Counted from the stretch's first letter, positions 23,230 through 32,537 are shown. The stretch: 45,121 bases of DNA from Dehalococcoidia bacterium (GCA_028711995.1 JAQTRE010000011.1:1-45121), one strand, 5' to 3'. A program made the numbers and translations. The notes: a model not told the origin generated them from the letters alone.

Positions 23230-24942
23230 ATGAAACAAAGGCTGGTACTTAGCACAGGGATAGTTCTCCTAATTATTCTGAGCATTGCCTTGGCAGCATG
23301 CGGGAATGACTCCGACAAAAACAATGATGAGGCTACCATCACCACAGCCAGTGGTCTGCAATACCTTGAAATCCAGGAGGGGACCGGCGCCATGCCTCTG
23401 GTCGGCGATTCGGTGGCGGTTGATTATACCCTCACTTTGGCAGATGGCACCAAGATCGAGAGTTCACTGGATAGCGGCAACCCTTATGAGTTTCCCCTTG
23501 GATTTGGCGAGGTAATCCCCGGCTGGGATGAAGGGATTGCCCTGATGAAAGAAGGAGGCAGAGCCAGGCTGGTCATTCCGCCTGAACTGGGATACGGTGA
23601 TCAAGACAGGGGAAGTATCCCCCCCAATTCCACCCTCATCTTCGCGGTCGAATTGGTTTCCGTTACTCCTGCCAAAGTAATGACCTTCCCGGACCCCAAC
23701 CTTGAGGCTATCGTTAGAGGGGCCATCGGAAAGTCCGAGGGGGACATCTATTTATATAACCTCGAAAACCTCACCGGCCTGGCTGCAGACGGCAAAGGCA
23801 TCAGTGATCTCACCGGCCTGGAGAATTGTCCCAACCTGACCACGCTCACCCTTTCCGGGAACAAGATTGCCAATATCGCTGCGCTCTCGGGGATGACGAA
23901 GCTAACCAGTCTCGACCTTGCGGATAACCAGTTGAGCGACATCACTCCGCTCTCCGGTCTGATCAATTTGACTGGACTCTCCTTGATCAAGAATCAAATC
24001 AGCGATATTTCTGCACTTTCCGGCCTGACTAACCTGGCCCAACTCTCCCTGGGTGAAAACCAGATCACCAATGTCTCCGGGCTTTCAAATCTCGCCGGTC
24101 TGACCCACCTCCGGATGTACAAGAACGGGATTCAAGATATCTCCCCTCTCTCCAATCTCACCAATCTGGTCCTTCTCGATCTCTGGGGCAATCAGTTGAC
24201 CGATGTCTCTCCTCTAGGTAACCTGACCAAACTGAGTTCGCTCAGCCTTTTCGAGAACCGCATCAGCGATATCTCTGCCCTCTCCGGACTGACTAACCTG
24301 GCTAACCTCGAACTCTGGGACAATCAGTTGAGCGATATTGCCCCTCTCTCCAGTCTGGTGAAACTGACGGAACTCGATCTCTGGAACAACCAGATCAGCG
24401 ACATCTCCGCCCTATCCAGCCTTACCGCATTGTCCCAACTCTCCCTTGGCAAAAACCAGATCAGCGATCTCTCTGCACTCTCGAGTCTCACCAGCCTGAC
24501 CCACCTCTGGCTCTATCAAAACCAGATCAGCGATCTCTCTGCACTCTCCGACCTGACAAACCTCACCAATCTCTACCTCAAGGGCAACCGCTTGGCCGAT
24601 ATCTCCCCGCTGGACGAACTCGCAGGCCTTAAAACACTCAGCCTTTCCACCAATCAGATAACCGACATCTCCCCACTCTCTACGCTGACCGGCCTCACAT
24701 GGCTTGAGATCAATGACAATCAGATAACCGACATATCTGCCCTCTCCGAGCTCTTGAGCCTCACCCGGATCGAACTTCAGAACAATCAGATAGCAGACAT
24801 TTCTCCGCTGGTGGCAAACACTGGACTGACCACCGGAACTGTTGTGGATCTGACGGGCAATCCATTAAGCCCTACATCGACGAATGACTCCGTTCCGCAA
24901 CTGGAAAAGAATGGCGTGACGGTTAAGGGGATTTCCCAATAA
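23230..24942 (+). CDS. Lipoprotein with FKBP-type peptidyl-prolyl isomerase and internalin-like LRR domain
   Basis: A 570-residue exported lipoprotein: signal peptide with lipobox LAAC (mature Cys about residue 24). Residues about 37-140 are an FKBP domain (ASGLQYLEIQEGTGAMPLVG, GFGEVIPGWDEGIALMKEGG, IPPELGYGDQ, PPNSTLIFAVELVSV). Residues about 150-560 are some 17 leucine-rich repeats of 22 residues with the internalin pattern (LTSLDLADNQLSDITPLSGL). The ATG at 23230 follows AAAGGAGTC. A foldase joined to an LRR recognition module suggests a surface protein that binds and folds or handles another protein. The substrate is unknown. No neighbour is co-transcribed in the same direction within 100 bases. 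Confidence 0.9.
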   Translation: MKQRLVLSTGIVLLIILSIALAACGNDSDKNNDEATITTASGLQYLEIQEGTGAMPLVGDSVAVDYTLTLADGTKIESSLDSGNPYEFPLGFGEVIPGWDEGIALMKEGGRARLVIPPELGYGDQDRGSIPPNSTLIFAVELVSVTPAKVMTFPDPNLEAIVRGAIGKSEGDIYLYNLENLTGLAADGKGISDLTGLENCPNLTTLTLSGNKIANIAALSGMTKLTSLDLADNQLSDITPLSGLINLTGLSLIKNQISDISALSGLTNLAQLSLGENQITNVSGLSNLAGLTHLRMYKNGIQDISPLSNLTNLVLLDLWGNQLTDVSPLGNLTKLSSLSLFENRISDISALSGLTNLANLELWDNQLSDIAPLSSLVKLTELDLWNNQISDISALSSLTALSQLSLGKNQISDLSALSSLTSLTHLWLYQNQISDLSALSDLTNLTNLYLKGNRLADISPLDELAGLKTLSLSTNQITDISPLSTLTGLTWLEINDNQITDISALSELLSLTRIELQNNQIADISPLVANTGLTTGTVVDLTGNPLSPTSTNDSVPQLEKNGVTVKGISQ

Positions 24943-24971
24943 TACCTGCTGTAAAACCTCCCTATTTCGGG

Positions 24972-24977
24972 TATAAT
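24972..24977 (+). promoter_or_regulatory. Putative -10 box before the gene at 25074
   Basis: A perfect TATAAT at 24972-24977, about 97 bases upstream of the start codon. The expected -35 window is poor, so this is tentative. Confidence 0.4.
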
Positions 24978-25073
24978 ACAACAAACCCGCAGCAAACTGG
25001 CGGCAAAACTGCCATATATATGTTTGGAGAGTCTGTCAAAAAAGACGCCATCCGCGATAGGGGAGGGTAAATT

Positions 25074-25940
25074 ATGGCTAGCAGCTACAGATTCGACAAA
25101 GCTGCGAGATCGGAAAAATACCTCGTGAATACAATCTTCACCCATCTTCTCCTACACAATAACTTCTCAGGGATGCGCCCGCTCTTTCACAGGGTTTTCG
25201 GCCTGGCAGCATGTTCACAGCTTCCCGATGATTTTGAGATCGTTTCCGACCCCGATCCTTTGCGGGATGGATCGGCTTTCCACCCCGAGGTCAAGAAAAT
25301 CTGTAGCGAGTTCAAGCAGGTTGCCGCACCTGATCTGTTTCTCCGATGGTCACACCTTTGTCTGGTCATAGAGGCAAGATTCTTCGCTGATCCTTCAACC
25401 GATGAACTCTCTGAGCAGATAAGACTCCAACGCGAAGTCATAGAGAAAGTCCAACCCTTTACCCTTTATCGAGATTGGGAAATCAAGTTTGCCGTTCTGG
25501 TGATCAACCCGGCCAGGATAAGAATGGGAAGAGATGTCGTTGTCCTTTCCTGGGATGAAATTATTAGTACGATGAGAGCCACCGAAAAAAACTCCAGCGA
25601 TGTGGAATACTGCTGGAAAGTGCTTGAAGACGCTAAAGACAGGGCGCGCAAGGAAGCTACCTCCAGTCCCATCATCACCTTTGAGAAGCTGAAGTTTGCC
25701 GATATGTTGAAACAGCTGCCCCGACTGATTGAGCAAGGGAAGGTCTATGTCGGCTTTTCGGGCGGGCTCGAAGAACTGTCGACGCTCACAGAACAAAAGC
25801 TAGCCAGCCGACCGCACTATGAAGTTTCGAACATTCAGTGGTCGGAGAACTGGATCACCATCGACAGATTCCTGCACCGGGTTCTGGAAATGAAAGGATA
25901 CTGCTCCCCGGACGAGCCATCGATAAGACTGGCCGTATGA
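25074..25940 (+). CDS. Conserved-looking protein of unknown function, possible degenerate nuclease fold
   Basis: A 288-residue soluble protein starting at the ATG at 25074 behind GGGAGGG. I do not recognise the family. The pattern APDLFLRWSHLCLVIEAR (residues about 83-100) resembles the D-x(n)-E-x-K core of PD-(D/E)XK nucleases with Arg in place of Lys, preceded by an N-terminal helical region, and the strand WEIKFAVLVINPARI follows as in that fold. This is a weak resemblance. The stop overlaps the start of the broken radical SAM gene (ATGA), so the two were probably one operon. Confidence 0.75.
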   Translation: MASSYRFDKAARSEKYLVNTIFTHLLLHNNFSGMRPLFHRVFGLAACSQLPDDFEIVSDPDPLRDGSAFHPEVKKICSEFKQVAAPDLFLRWSHLCLVIEARFFADPSTDELSEQIRLQREVIEKVQPFTLYRDWEIKFAVLVINPARIRMGRDVVVLSWDEIISTMRATEKNSSDVEYCWKVLEDAKDRARKEATSSPIITFEKLKFADMLKQLPRLIEQGKVYVGFSGGLEELSTLTEQKLASRPHYEVSNIQWSENWITIDRFLHRVLEMKGYCSPDEPSIRLAV

Positions 25941-26184
25941 GCGTTCAATATCACGCCAAAGATTTCAAGACGATCCTCAACAAGCTGAAGCTCATCGATA
26001 GCTGGTTCTGGTGCCGATACACCCTCAATCCTATAACGGCTGCGAATTTGCCTGCACCTATTGTGATTCGCGGAGCCACAAATATCATCTTCACCCCGAT
26101 TTCGACCATCAGATTTTCATCAAGACGAATATCGGCCGGATGCTGGAGGCGCGAACAAAGGAACTACTCAAGACGGCGGCTTAG
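25937..26184 (+). pseudogene. Truncated, frameshifted radical SAM (SPL-like) gene
   Basis: The start ATG at 25937 overlaps the previous stop. The first 33 codons read SILNKL-like, ending IDSWFWCRYTLNP; there the frame shifts by one and continues as YNGCEFACTYCDSRSHKYHL, containing the radical SAM CxxxCxxC cluster motif, then FDHQIFIKTNIGRMLEAR, and ends at TAG 26182-26184. About 80 residues remain of a family usually near 300, with no downstream remainder before the convergent gene. Both the frameshift (near 26032) and the truncation point to a dead gene. Confidence 0.82.
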
Positions 26185-26816
26185 CACCAATTCACCAGAA
26201 TGCGAAAGGTCACATTGATGAAGACGTGGATAAAGAATGCCGGCCAAACGGAATTCCCCCGGTAGGCAACGTATCCGAAATAGATGCCGGTAGGAATGGT
26301 GCTGATCACTTCCGCCTCCGGTTTACCGATGTGAAGGAGAACGAATGGGATCATCTGAATCAGGATGCTCGCTTCCTTGAATCGTTCTCTGAGCCCGAAG
26401 AGCAGAAAACCGCGGAACATAAACTCCCATCCGGCTTGATATCCTATTGTTTCCAGGAGATAAACGGGCAGGTTGAAGTCACTGATCGAATAGTACTCCT
26501 CAAAGGAGGAAAATCGGGAAGCGATGAGCAGGATCGGTAATGCGACCAGGCAAGCAACTGCCACATGGACCCGCCATACACGGAAGTCGCCCATCCTCAA
26601 TCCGAAGTCGAGGGGGTTTTTCCGGAGCAGAATGATGACGGTAAGAATGGGCAAGAGTGCATAGAATACCAGAGAATCCGCCCAGTCGGAGTAGATCGAA
26701 TGGTTCTCTGCCAGAATCAGAAAAAGGGCGGCAGCGGATATGATCACGGCCTCGTGATAATTCCGCGCGAGGAAAGCTTGCATCTCCTGGAGTTCTTTTC
26801 TGATCACAACTTCCAA
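26181..26816 (-). CDS. CPBP-family (CAAX/Abi) intramembrane metalloprotease
   Basis: A 211-residue polytopic membrane protein. Glu131 and Arg135 in AGWEFMFRGFLLFGL correspond to the EExxxR motif (first Glu replaced by Trp), His162 in IPFVLLHIG and His197 in FFIHVFINVTF supply the other ligands. Such proteins cleave substrates within the membrane or are linked to peptide self-immunity. The start is uncertain: TTG at 26816, GTG at 26807 and ATG at 26783 are all in frame. It converges on the radical SAM remnant, overlapping its last bases. Confidence 0.82.
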   Translation of the reverse strand: MEVVIRKELQEMQAFLARNYHEAVIISAAALFLILAENHSIYSDWADSLVFYALLPILTVIILLRKNPLDFGLRMGDFRVWRVHVAVACLVALPILLIASRFSSFEEYYSISDFNLPVYLLETIGYQAGWEFMFRGFLLFGLRERFKEASILIQMIPFVLLHIGKPEAEVISTIPTGIYFGYVAYRGNSVWPAFFIHVFINVTFRILVNWC

Positions 26817-26900
26817 CGTCCTGAGTGGAACTTGTGATCATTATACACCGCGAAGAATATGATAGAATTCAAAAGGCAAAAGCAAAAAAGAGAGGTAACA

Positions 26901-27668
26901 ATGCGCCGGCAAGGAAATGAGGCCCCTCTCGTCACTCCCCACCGGGTATTGACGGATAACGGCATTGATCCGGCTGAATATCCGTTCAGCACTGCGGTGC
27001 TGGTTTTCATGCCTGTAGGATTTATTGCCCGGCTTTTCGATGGAGAACCCCCTGGCAAGCGAATCTTCGGCATGGTGAACAAATGCCTGGTTCGCCCCGA
27101 TCATGGAGGCACCCTTCTAATGGGGCCCGTCTACGGCAGTCCGGTTTGCGCCTCGGCCCTCGAGGAGCTGTCTGCGCTGGGCGTAAAACACGTTGTCGGA
27201 TTCGGACTCTCCGGCTCGCTGGTCCCGGAAATTGTTCCCGGTGACCTGATGATCGCCTCCTCCGGCCTTGCTTCCGATGGGACGACCAAGGAATACACCG
27301 ACGACGACGAAATCGGGCCGGACCCTGAACTACTGACCCTGACCCAGGACATCTTCCAGAAACATGGGCTCAAACCCAAAACGGGCAAAGTCTGGACCAC
27401 GGACGCCATCTACCGGGAGTATCCATCGAAAGTCTCCTTCTGGCGAGAGAAAGGGGCTTCTTATGTAAATATGGAAACCTCCGCCTTCTACGCTGTAGCG
27501 CGGGAAGTAGGCATCCGCTCCGTATACCTTTCGTTAGTATCCGATCACGTGGGAGGGGAGGAGTGGACAGGCTGGCCAGCCGATCCGAGCGAAGGCCTCA
27601 CTCAGCTCTGGAATGTGTGCCGGGATATCATCGCCGAAGTCGGCAAAAAGGGGAGAAACAATGGATAA
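26901..27668 (+). CDS. Nucleoside phosphorylase (uridine phosphorylase-like)
   Basis: A 255-residue soluble enzyme of the PNP/UDP phosphorylase family, which splits a nucleoside with phosphate in salvage. The ATG at 26901 follows AGAGAGGT. Family marks are GGTLLMGPVYGSPVCASALE, KHVVGFGLSGSLVPEIVPGD, and YVNMETSAFYAVAREVGI with the M-E-T-S substrate-binding loop, then SLVSDHVGG. Substrate (uridine, purine nucleoside or other) cannot be fixed from sequence. Its stop overlaps the ridA start by 8 bases, giving a two-gene operon. Confidence 0.88.
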   Translation: MRRQGNEAPLVTPHRVLTDNGIDPAEYPFSTAVLVFMPVGFIARLFDGEPPGKRIFGMVNKCLVRPDHGGTLLMGPVYGSPVCASALEELSALGVKHVVGFGLSGSLVPEIVPGDLMIASSGLASDGTTKEYTDDDEIGPDPELLTLTQDIFQKHGLKPKTGKVWTTDAIYREYPSKVSFWREKGASYVNMETSAFYAVAREVGIRSVYLSLVSDHVGGEEWTGWPADPSEGLTQLWNVCRDIIAEVGKKGRNNG

Positions 27669-28041
27669 GAGAATCATCAATCGAAAGAATGCTCCGGCCT
27701 CAGATGCGCCATACTCGCCGGCCATTGCCTGCGGATCGTTCATTTTTGTCTCCGGTCAGGTTCCGATCGACCCCGGAACCGGAGCCATCATTTCGGCAGA
27801 TTTCGGGGAGCAAGCCGAACAGTGCTTTCAAAACCTGAGGGCGATCCTCGAAGAGGCAGGCTCATCGCTGGAGAAAGTCGTCAAAACCACCGCCTTCCTG
27901 ACCAACCTGGATGACTTCGGCAAGTTGAATGAGGCCTACAAGCGCCACTTCCCCAAGGAAAGACCTGCCAGAAGCTGTATCGAGGCAAGCAGACTTCCCC
28001 TTGGAGCCAGAGTGGAAATTGAAGCAATTGCCGTTATTTGA
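27661..28041 (+). CDS. ridA: RidA family enamine/imine deaminase
   Basis: A 126-residue RidA/YjgF protein, which hydrolyses reactive enamine or imine by-products of amino acid metabolism. Hallmarks: PYSPAIACGSFIFVSGQVPI, the catalytic Arg in ARSCIEASRLPLGARVEIEA, and FLTNLDDFGKLNEAY. The ATG at 27661, behind GGGGAGAAACA, overlaps the upstream phosphorylase gene. Length is normal. Confidence 0.93.
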   Translation: MDKRIINRKNAPASDAPYSPAIACGSFIFVSGQVPIDPGTGAIISADFGEQAEQCFQNLRAILEEAGSSLEKVVKTTAFLTNLDDFGKLNEAYKRHFPKERPARSCIEASRLPLGARVEIEAIAVI

Positions 28042-28066
28042 ACTCGGCCAATACCTGCCCTAATAC

Positions 28067-28327
28067 CTATCTTCGGGACAGCCGTACTACCGTAACCCCG
28101 GCGCCACCCTCGCGAGGCTCCGCTGGCCGAAACGACTCGACCAGCGGATGGTGCGCCAGCTCGCGCCGCACTACCAGCCGCAACGTACCCGTGCCTTTCC
28201 CATGGATGACTCTAACAGTGTGCAATCCGGCAACAAAGGCATCGTTCAAGTACTGATCCAGATTTGCCAGCGCATCCTCAACGCTGAGGTGCCGCAGCAT
28301 TACTTCCGTCTCCGGTCTATTCATCAT
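28067..28327 (-). CDS. Stand-alone Smr (MutS2 C-terminal) domain protein
   Basis: An 86-residue Smr domain like the end of MutS2: LSVEDALANLDQYLNDAFVA, then VRVIHGKGTGTLRLVVRREL and HPLVESFRPAEP with GGAGVTVVRL. The GKGTG loop is the nuclease/DNA-binding signature. A free-standing Smr is possible, since the frame has its own start and a nearby -10 box, so a truncated mutS2 relic is less likely. The start is the ATG at 28327, with AAGG about 10 bases upstream. Confidence 0.8.
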   Translation of the reverse strand: MMNRPETEVMLRHLSVEDALANLDQYLNDAFVAGLHTVRVIHGKGTGTLRLVVRRELAHHPLVESFRPAEPREGGAGVTVVRLSRR

Positions 28328-28348
28328 TCATCAGTTGACCTTAGAACC

Positions 28349-28354
28349 ATTATA
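28349..28354 (-). promoter_or_regulatory. -10 box of the Smr gene
   Basis: TATAAT on the minus strand (28349-28354) lies about 22 bases upstream of the ATG. No good -35 box at 17 bases was identified. Confidence 0.4.
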
Positions 28355-28398
28355 TTACAATCAGCTCTCAAATGCGTGTCAGCTCAGGGTGGCCGGAC

Positions 28399-28426
28399 TT
28401 GACTATCATCGAAAATGAGATATACT
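28399..28426 (+). promoter_or_regulatory. Promoter of the beta-propeller lipoprotein gene
   Basis: TTGACT (28399-28404) and TATACT (28421-28426) are 16 bases apart, 63 bases before the start codon. Confidence 0.65.
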
Positions 28427-28489
28427 AGCCATAAACGGCCTTGCTGGCTATGCGTATATCAGCGGCCATCTCAATTTGAAGGAGGGCAT

Positions 28490-29641
28490 ATGAAGAAGCT
28501 GGGGGGCATTATTGCAGCTACTGTCGCGGCCGTAGTCATATTGACGATGGGCTGCGCCATCGAGTTGCCTGAGAACATATGGTCAGATTTCCATAACAAC
28601 CTGGCCAATACCGGTTATTCCATTTCGAGTGGCGTTAAAGACGGAGAGGTGAAATGGGATTTTTCGGGCGCCGGATCGATCGCCACCTCGCCCGCGGTTC
28701 GATACGATAAGGTCTACGTAGCGGCCGAAGATGGAGCTGTCTACTGCCTGAAGAAGAGCGGAACCTATGTCTGGAGATATCCCCAGCAGGGCAGCATTGG
28801 CGATGTCCTGACCTCCCCGGCAGTTGCAGGCGATAAGGTCTTTGTGGGCTCAGATGATGGAAATGTTTACGCCCTGAATGCCAAGACCGGTGAATTGAAG
28901 TGGAAACAACCGCTGGGTGCTCCGATACATTCCGCACCTACAGTAGCCAGCGGCAAGGTGTTGCTGGGTTGCGACGATGGCAATCTCTATGCCCTGGATG
29001 ATGGCGATGGAAAAATCAAGTGGAAATACCCGACAGATGGTCCGATATACACTTCACCGGCAGTGAAGACCGATAAGGTCTATTTCGGTTCGGATGATAC
29101 CAATGTCTATTGTCTGAAGATAAAGAAGGACAAGGGAGAGTTCATCTGGAAGTTCCCCACGGGCGATAAGGTGCGCTCCTCGGTGGCCATCGGCGGGAGT
29201 CAGATCTATTTCGGCTCCGATGACACCAACGTCTATTGCATCGATGCGGGGAAAAACATGACAACCTATTACTGGAAGGTCCCCACGGATGGACCGGTGC
29301 GCTCCTCCCCAGCTCTGGCATACAGCAATGTCTTCATCGGCTCGGACGACGGCAATATCTATTCCCTGGAGGATGGCAAGAAGGGCGGCGAGTTGAAATG
29401 GAAATATCCGACGGACGGCGAGGTTCGATCCTCTCCGGCCGTGGCCGGCAAAATCATGTACGTCGCCTCCTACGATGGCAATATCTATGCTCTGGATAAG
29501 AACAAAATGAACGATAACAAGGTCGTCGAAGCATTGAAATTCAAGCAGCCGGTAGGGGAAGGCGCGGTTGACTCTTCGCCGGCTATCGCTTCCGGCAGGC
29601 TCTACATTGGTGGCGACAAACTTGTTTGCTTTAAAGACTGA
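28490..29641 (+). CDS. PQQ-like beta-propeller lipoprotein (BamB-like repeats)
   Basis: A 383-residue exported lipoprotein. The ATG at 28490 follows GAAGGAGGG and begins a signal peptide ending in the lipobox LTMGC. The rest is eight or so PQQ-type repeats with the pattern [14 protein letters not shown] / YVWRYP, and [18 protein letters not shown] / LKWKQP. Such propellers act in outer-membrane assembly (BamB) or as quinoprotein-like binding scaffolds; residues for PQQ binding are not evident. A terminator follows directly. Confidence 0.88.
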   Translation: MKKLGGIIAATVAAVVILTMGCAIELPENIWSDFHNNLANTGYSISSGVKDGEVKWDFSGAGSIATSPAVRYDKVYVAAEDGAVYCLKKSGTYVWRYPQQGSIGDVLTSPAVAGDKVFVGSDDGNVYALNAKTGELKWKQPLGAPIHSAPTVASGKVLLGCDDGNLYALDDGDGKIKWKYPTDGPIYTSPAVKTDKVYFGSDDTNVYCLKIKKDKGEFIWKFPTGDKVRSSVAIGGSQIYFGSDDTNVYCIDAGKNMTTYYWKVPTDGPVRSSPALAYSNVFIGSDDGNIYSLEDGKKGGELKWKYPTDGEVRSSPAVAGKIMYVASYDGNIYALDKNKMNDNKVVEALKFKQPVGEGAVDSSPAIASGRLYIGGDKLVCFKD

Positions 29642-29685
29642 TCATCCTCGCTCTGAGCCAAGGAGTTGAGGGCAGGTTCCTAACA

Positions 29686-29735
29686 GACGAAACGGCCCCC
29701 CGAAAAACCCAAGTTTTTCGGGGGGCCGTTTCGTC
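29686..29735 (+). terminator. Perfect 23-bp hairpin after the propeller gene
   Basis: A 23-base arm (29686-29708) pairs without mismatch with 29713-29735 around the loop CCAA. The stem includes GGCCCCCC/GGGGGGCC and an A5/T5 block. It is an intrinsic terminator or a bidirectional stop between the propeller gene and the ABC operon. Confidence 0.88.
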
Positions 29736-29777
29736 TCCGCAATCCTCTCAGTTCTGGTGCATTCTCCACGGGGATTA

Positions 29778-29786
29778 TGCTATACT
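29778..29786 (+). promoter_or_regulatory. Extended -10 promoter of the ABC exporter operon
   Basis: TG-C-TATACT at 29778-29786 is an extended -10 element 56 bases before the ATP-binding protein gene, just downstream of the terminator. Confidence 0.55.
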
Positions 29787-29841
29787 GATCGAAATCAGGT
29801 CCGGACAGTGGCACCTCGCCAAGACTATTCAGGAGGGGAAC

Positions 29842-30567
29842 ATGAAAGATTCCAACATCGTCCAGGTTAAAGGCGTGCACAAAACCTATGATACGGGCCA
29901 GGTCAAAGTACACGCTTTGCGAGGCGTTGATCTGGAGATCAGAGATGGGGAAATGATGGCCATCATGGGGCCCAGCGGATGCGGCAAAACCACCCTTCTG
30001 AATTGTCTCTCCGGCCTGGATTCAATCGACCAGGGGGAAATCTCCGTCAAGGGACATATCATCCCCAAAATGTCCGATAAGGAACGCACCAAGTTTCGCG
30101 CCGAGGAGATGGGGTTTGTCTTCCAGGCGTTCAATCTGCTGCCGGTGCTCAATGTGGTGGAGAATGTGGAGTTGCCCTTGCTGCTATCGGGAACCAAGCA
30201 GCGCGAGGCCAGGAAACGAGCTGAGGACGTGCTGGAACTGGTCCATCTCGGGGATCAGCGAAACAAAAGGCCAGCCGAACTCTCCGGTGGTCAGCAACAG
30301 CGAGTGGCCGTGGCAAGGGCCTTGGTGAACAATCCGGTAATCGTCTGGGGAGACGAACCCACGGGCAATCTGGATAGCGAAACAGCCATGGAAATAATGC
30401 ACGTACTGCGAAGCCTCAACAAAGAGAAAGGGCAGACCTTCGTCCTGGTGACTCATTCGCAGGAAGTGGGCGAATTCACCGACCGCATCGTCCGCATGCG
30501 CGATGGAGTCATCGAGTGTGACAGCATCAATGGCAAGGATTCCTGCCTGGATAACCAGGTGCGATAA
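29842..30567 (+). CDS. ABC transporter ATP-binding protein (MacB/LolD type)
   Basis: A 241-residue nucleotide-binding subunit. Walker A is GPSGCGKTT, the signature [15 protein letters not shown], Walker [16 protein letters not shown] and the H-loop VLVTHS. The start ATG at 29842 follows AGGAGGGGAAC. It pairs with the FtsX-type permease downstream, as in the MacB/LolCDE exporters, which use ATP to drive lipoprotein or peptide movement out of the membrane. No periplasmic adaptor is adjacent. The gap to the permease is 50 bases. Confidence 0.92.
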   Translation: MKDSNIVQVKGVHKTYDTGQVKVHALRGVDLEIRDGEMMAIMGPSGCGKTTLLNCLSGLDSIDQGEISVKGHIIPKMSDKERTKFRAEEMGFVFQAFNLLPVLNVVENVELPLLLSGTKQREARKRAEDVLELVHLGDQRNKRPAELSGGQQQRVAVARALVNNPVIVWGDEPTGNLDSETAMEIMHVLRSLNKEKGQTFVLVTHSQEVGEFTDRIVRMRDGVIECDSINGKDSCLDNQVR

Positions 30568-30617
30568 TGCTTATCTCAGACTCCAGATAATCGAGATGAT
30601 GTGAGGGAGGCAAGCTA

Positions 30618-32537
30618 ATGGCAGACCTGAAAGTCATGCTGGTACCGCTTATAGTAATCTTCGCATTGTTCGTGGCGGGGATTTCCGTCCTCGCTTTGCG
30701 CAACAAGGTGATTTTTAAAATGGGGGCGCGCAACCTCCCACGCCGACCGGCCAATACCCTTCTGACCTGTCTGGGCCTGATGCTGGCAGCCATGATTTTC
30801 TCTGCCTCCTTTGCCACGGGAGATACTCTGACGCACTCCATCCGCAGCATTGCCGTGGATTACATCGGGCAGGTGGATGTCATGGTGATGAGTGATGGAG
30901 TGGAATTCGGAGGGCAAGGACACACAATGGATGCCAGCAGCAGAAGCGTATACTTTGATCAGGCTGAACTCCAAAACGTGGAAGTTGCCCTGAGCGATCT
31001 CTCTCAGAAAGGCGTAGTCGAAGGGGTTGCGCCTGCCATTATTGAAACAGACATACCGGTAATCGCCAGGGAAACGAGTCTGAACGAGCCTCAGGTCACC
31101 CTGCTGGGGTTTGACTATCGGTATATGAAGTCCTTTGATCCCCTCTTGGAGAAAGGCAACCGGGAGCTTTCCCTAAAAGACCTTGAGGACAAGGGGAGCG
31201 GCTATGCCTACGTCAATACCGGCCTGGCAGAAGCCATCTCTGATCAGAACCGGACGATAGGCGTCGGCGACCAGATAGAGGTCTATCTGAGTCAAGACCC
31301 CACCTTTCTGACCATCGCCGGCATTTATAAAACGGGGGGCAATCCAACCGTATTCAGCTTCGATACCTCCGCGTCTATCATCATGCCCCTTGATCATCTG
31401 CAAGCCCTGCGGGGTTCCAGCGATATCAACTTCATCCTCATCACCAATAAAGGCGGAGCCCTTACCGGGGCAAAGCATACCGATACAGTCATGGCTTCCC
31501 TCGAACCGGCGCTGAATGGAACGGGGATCAAGGCACAGCCCATCAAGCAGGATGCTCTGGACCAAGCTGACGAGGGAGGCGCTACGTTCTCTACCATGTT
31601 CATGGTCTTCGGCAGTTTCTCTATCATTGCCGGAGTCCTCCTGATCTTCCTCATCTTCGTCATGCTGGCAGCCGAAAGAAAGCAGGAACTGGGCATGACG
31701 CGAGCAATAGGCGGGCAGCGGGGACACATCATTCGACTCTTCACTTTTGAGGGGACCCTGTATGCACTGTTGGCCTCAGCCATTGGCGCCGCGCTGGGGT
31801 TAGTGGTCGCCTGGGGAATGATCCAGATGATGAACTCCGCCTTTGAAGAAATGGGCTTTGATCTGACATACTACTACACCGCCAGCGGCCTTATCATATC
31901 CTACACCCTGGGGGTTGTATTAACCGTGCTGGTGGTTTTCTTCTCGGCACGCAACGTCAGCCGACTCAATATCATATCCGCTATCAAGGATATTCCCGAA
32001 TCCAAGCGGGCCGACAAGCACCCGATCCGGAGTATCGCCATCACCGTCCTGGTTCCCCTGGTGGGGCTCCTCTCCCTGATAAGCGGGCTGCAGGAAAAGA
32101 TGCAGGTCTCCTACACCCTCGGGGCGTCTCTCCTCATCATCGGCATCTGTCTGGTGGCCAGGAAACTCCGCCTGCCGGACAGGCCCGCCTTCACCCTGGC
32201 GGGCCTTGGCCTTTTGACTTTCTGGCTCATTCCTTTCAGCTGGCATCCCTACCACGATGAGATGAGCGGCGGCATGGAAATGTTCATCCTTTCAGGGGTA
32301 ATGCTGGTCCTGGGAGCAGTGTGGACTATCATGTATAACTCAGACCTGCTGCTGACGGCAGGTTATGTCTATCTTCGGGCGAATCCGGGCACTGGCGCCG
32401 ATTTTGAAGCCAGCCGTAGCCTATCCCCTGGCCAGTCGGTTCCGCACCGGAATGGCCGTAGCCATGTTCTCTATGATCGTCTTCACACTGGTGGTCGTGT
32501 CTGTCATCAGTGCTTCTTTCAGCAAACTGCTCGATGA
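30618..32537 (+). CDS. FtsX/MacB-like permease, N-terminal part before a frameshift
   Basis: A 639-residue frame, the first part of an ABC permease with an FtsX-fold extracytoplasmic domain: membrane helix about 9-25, then ARNLPRRPANTLLTCLGLML, external domain to about 330, helices in SFSIIAGVLLIFLIFVMLAA, LYALLASAIGAALGLVVAWG and IISYTLGVVLTVLVVFF, and more near 480-580. At about nucleotide 32361 the reading shifts: from there the residues look random to the stop, while the frame at 32365 continues in family fashion. The last 60 or so residues of this frame are therefore probably out of frame. The ATG at 30618 follows GGAGGC. Confidence 0.78.
   Translation: MADLKVMLVPLIVIFALFVAGISVLALRNKVIFKMGARNLPRRPANTLLTCLGLMLAAMIFSASFATGDTLTHSIRSIAVDYIGQVDVMVMSDGVEFGGQGHTMDASSRSVYFDQAELQNVEVALSDLSQKGVVEGVAPAIIETDIPVIARETSLNEPQVTLLGFDYRYMKSFDPLLEKGNRELSLKDLEDKGSGYAYVNTGLAEAISDQNRTIGVGDQIEVYLSQDPTFLTIAGIYKTGGNPTVFSFDTSASIIMPLDHLQALRGSSDINFILITNKGGALTGAKHTDTVMASLEPALNGTGIKAQPIKQDALDQADEGGATFSTMFMVFGSFSIIAGVLLIFLIFVMLAAERKQELGMTRAIGGQRGHIIRLFTFEGTLYALLASAIGAALGLVVAWGMIQMMNSAFEEMGFDLTYYYTASGLIISYTLGVVLTVLVVFFSARNVSRLNIISAIKDIPESKRADKHPIRSIAITVLVPLVGLLSLISGLQEKMQVSYTLGASLLIIGICLVARKLRLPDRPAFTLAGLGLLTFWLIPFSWHPYHDEMSGGMEMFILSGVMLVLGAVWTIMYNSDLLLTAGYVYLRANPGTGADFEASRSLSPGQSVPHRNGRSHVLYDRLHTGGRVCHQCFFQQTAR

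Noticed and set aside
32355-32370. Programmed frameshift in the ABC permease
   Set aside because: There is no heptameric slippery run or downstream stimulatory stem visible; mutation or sequencing error fits better.
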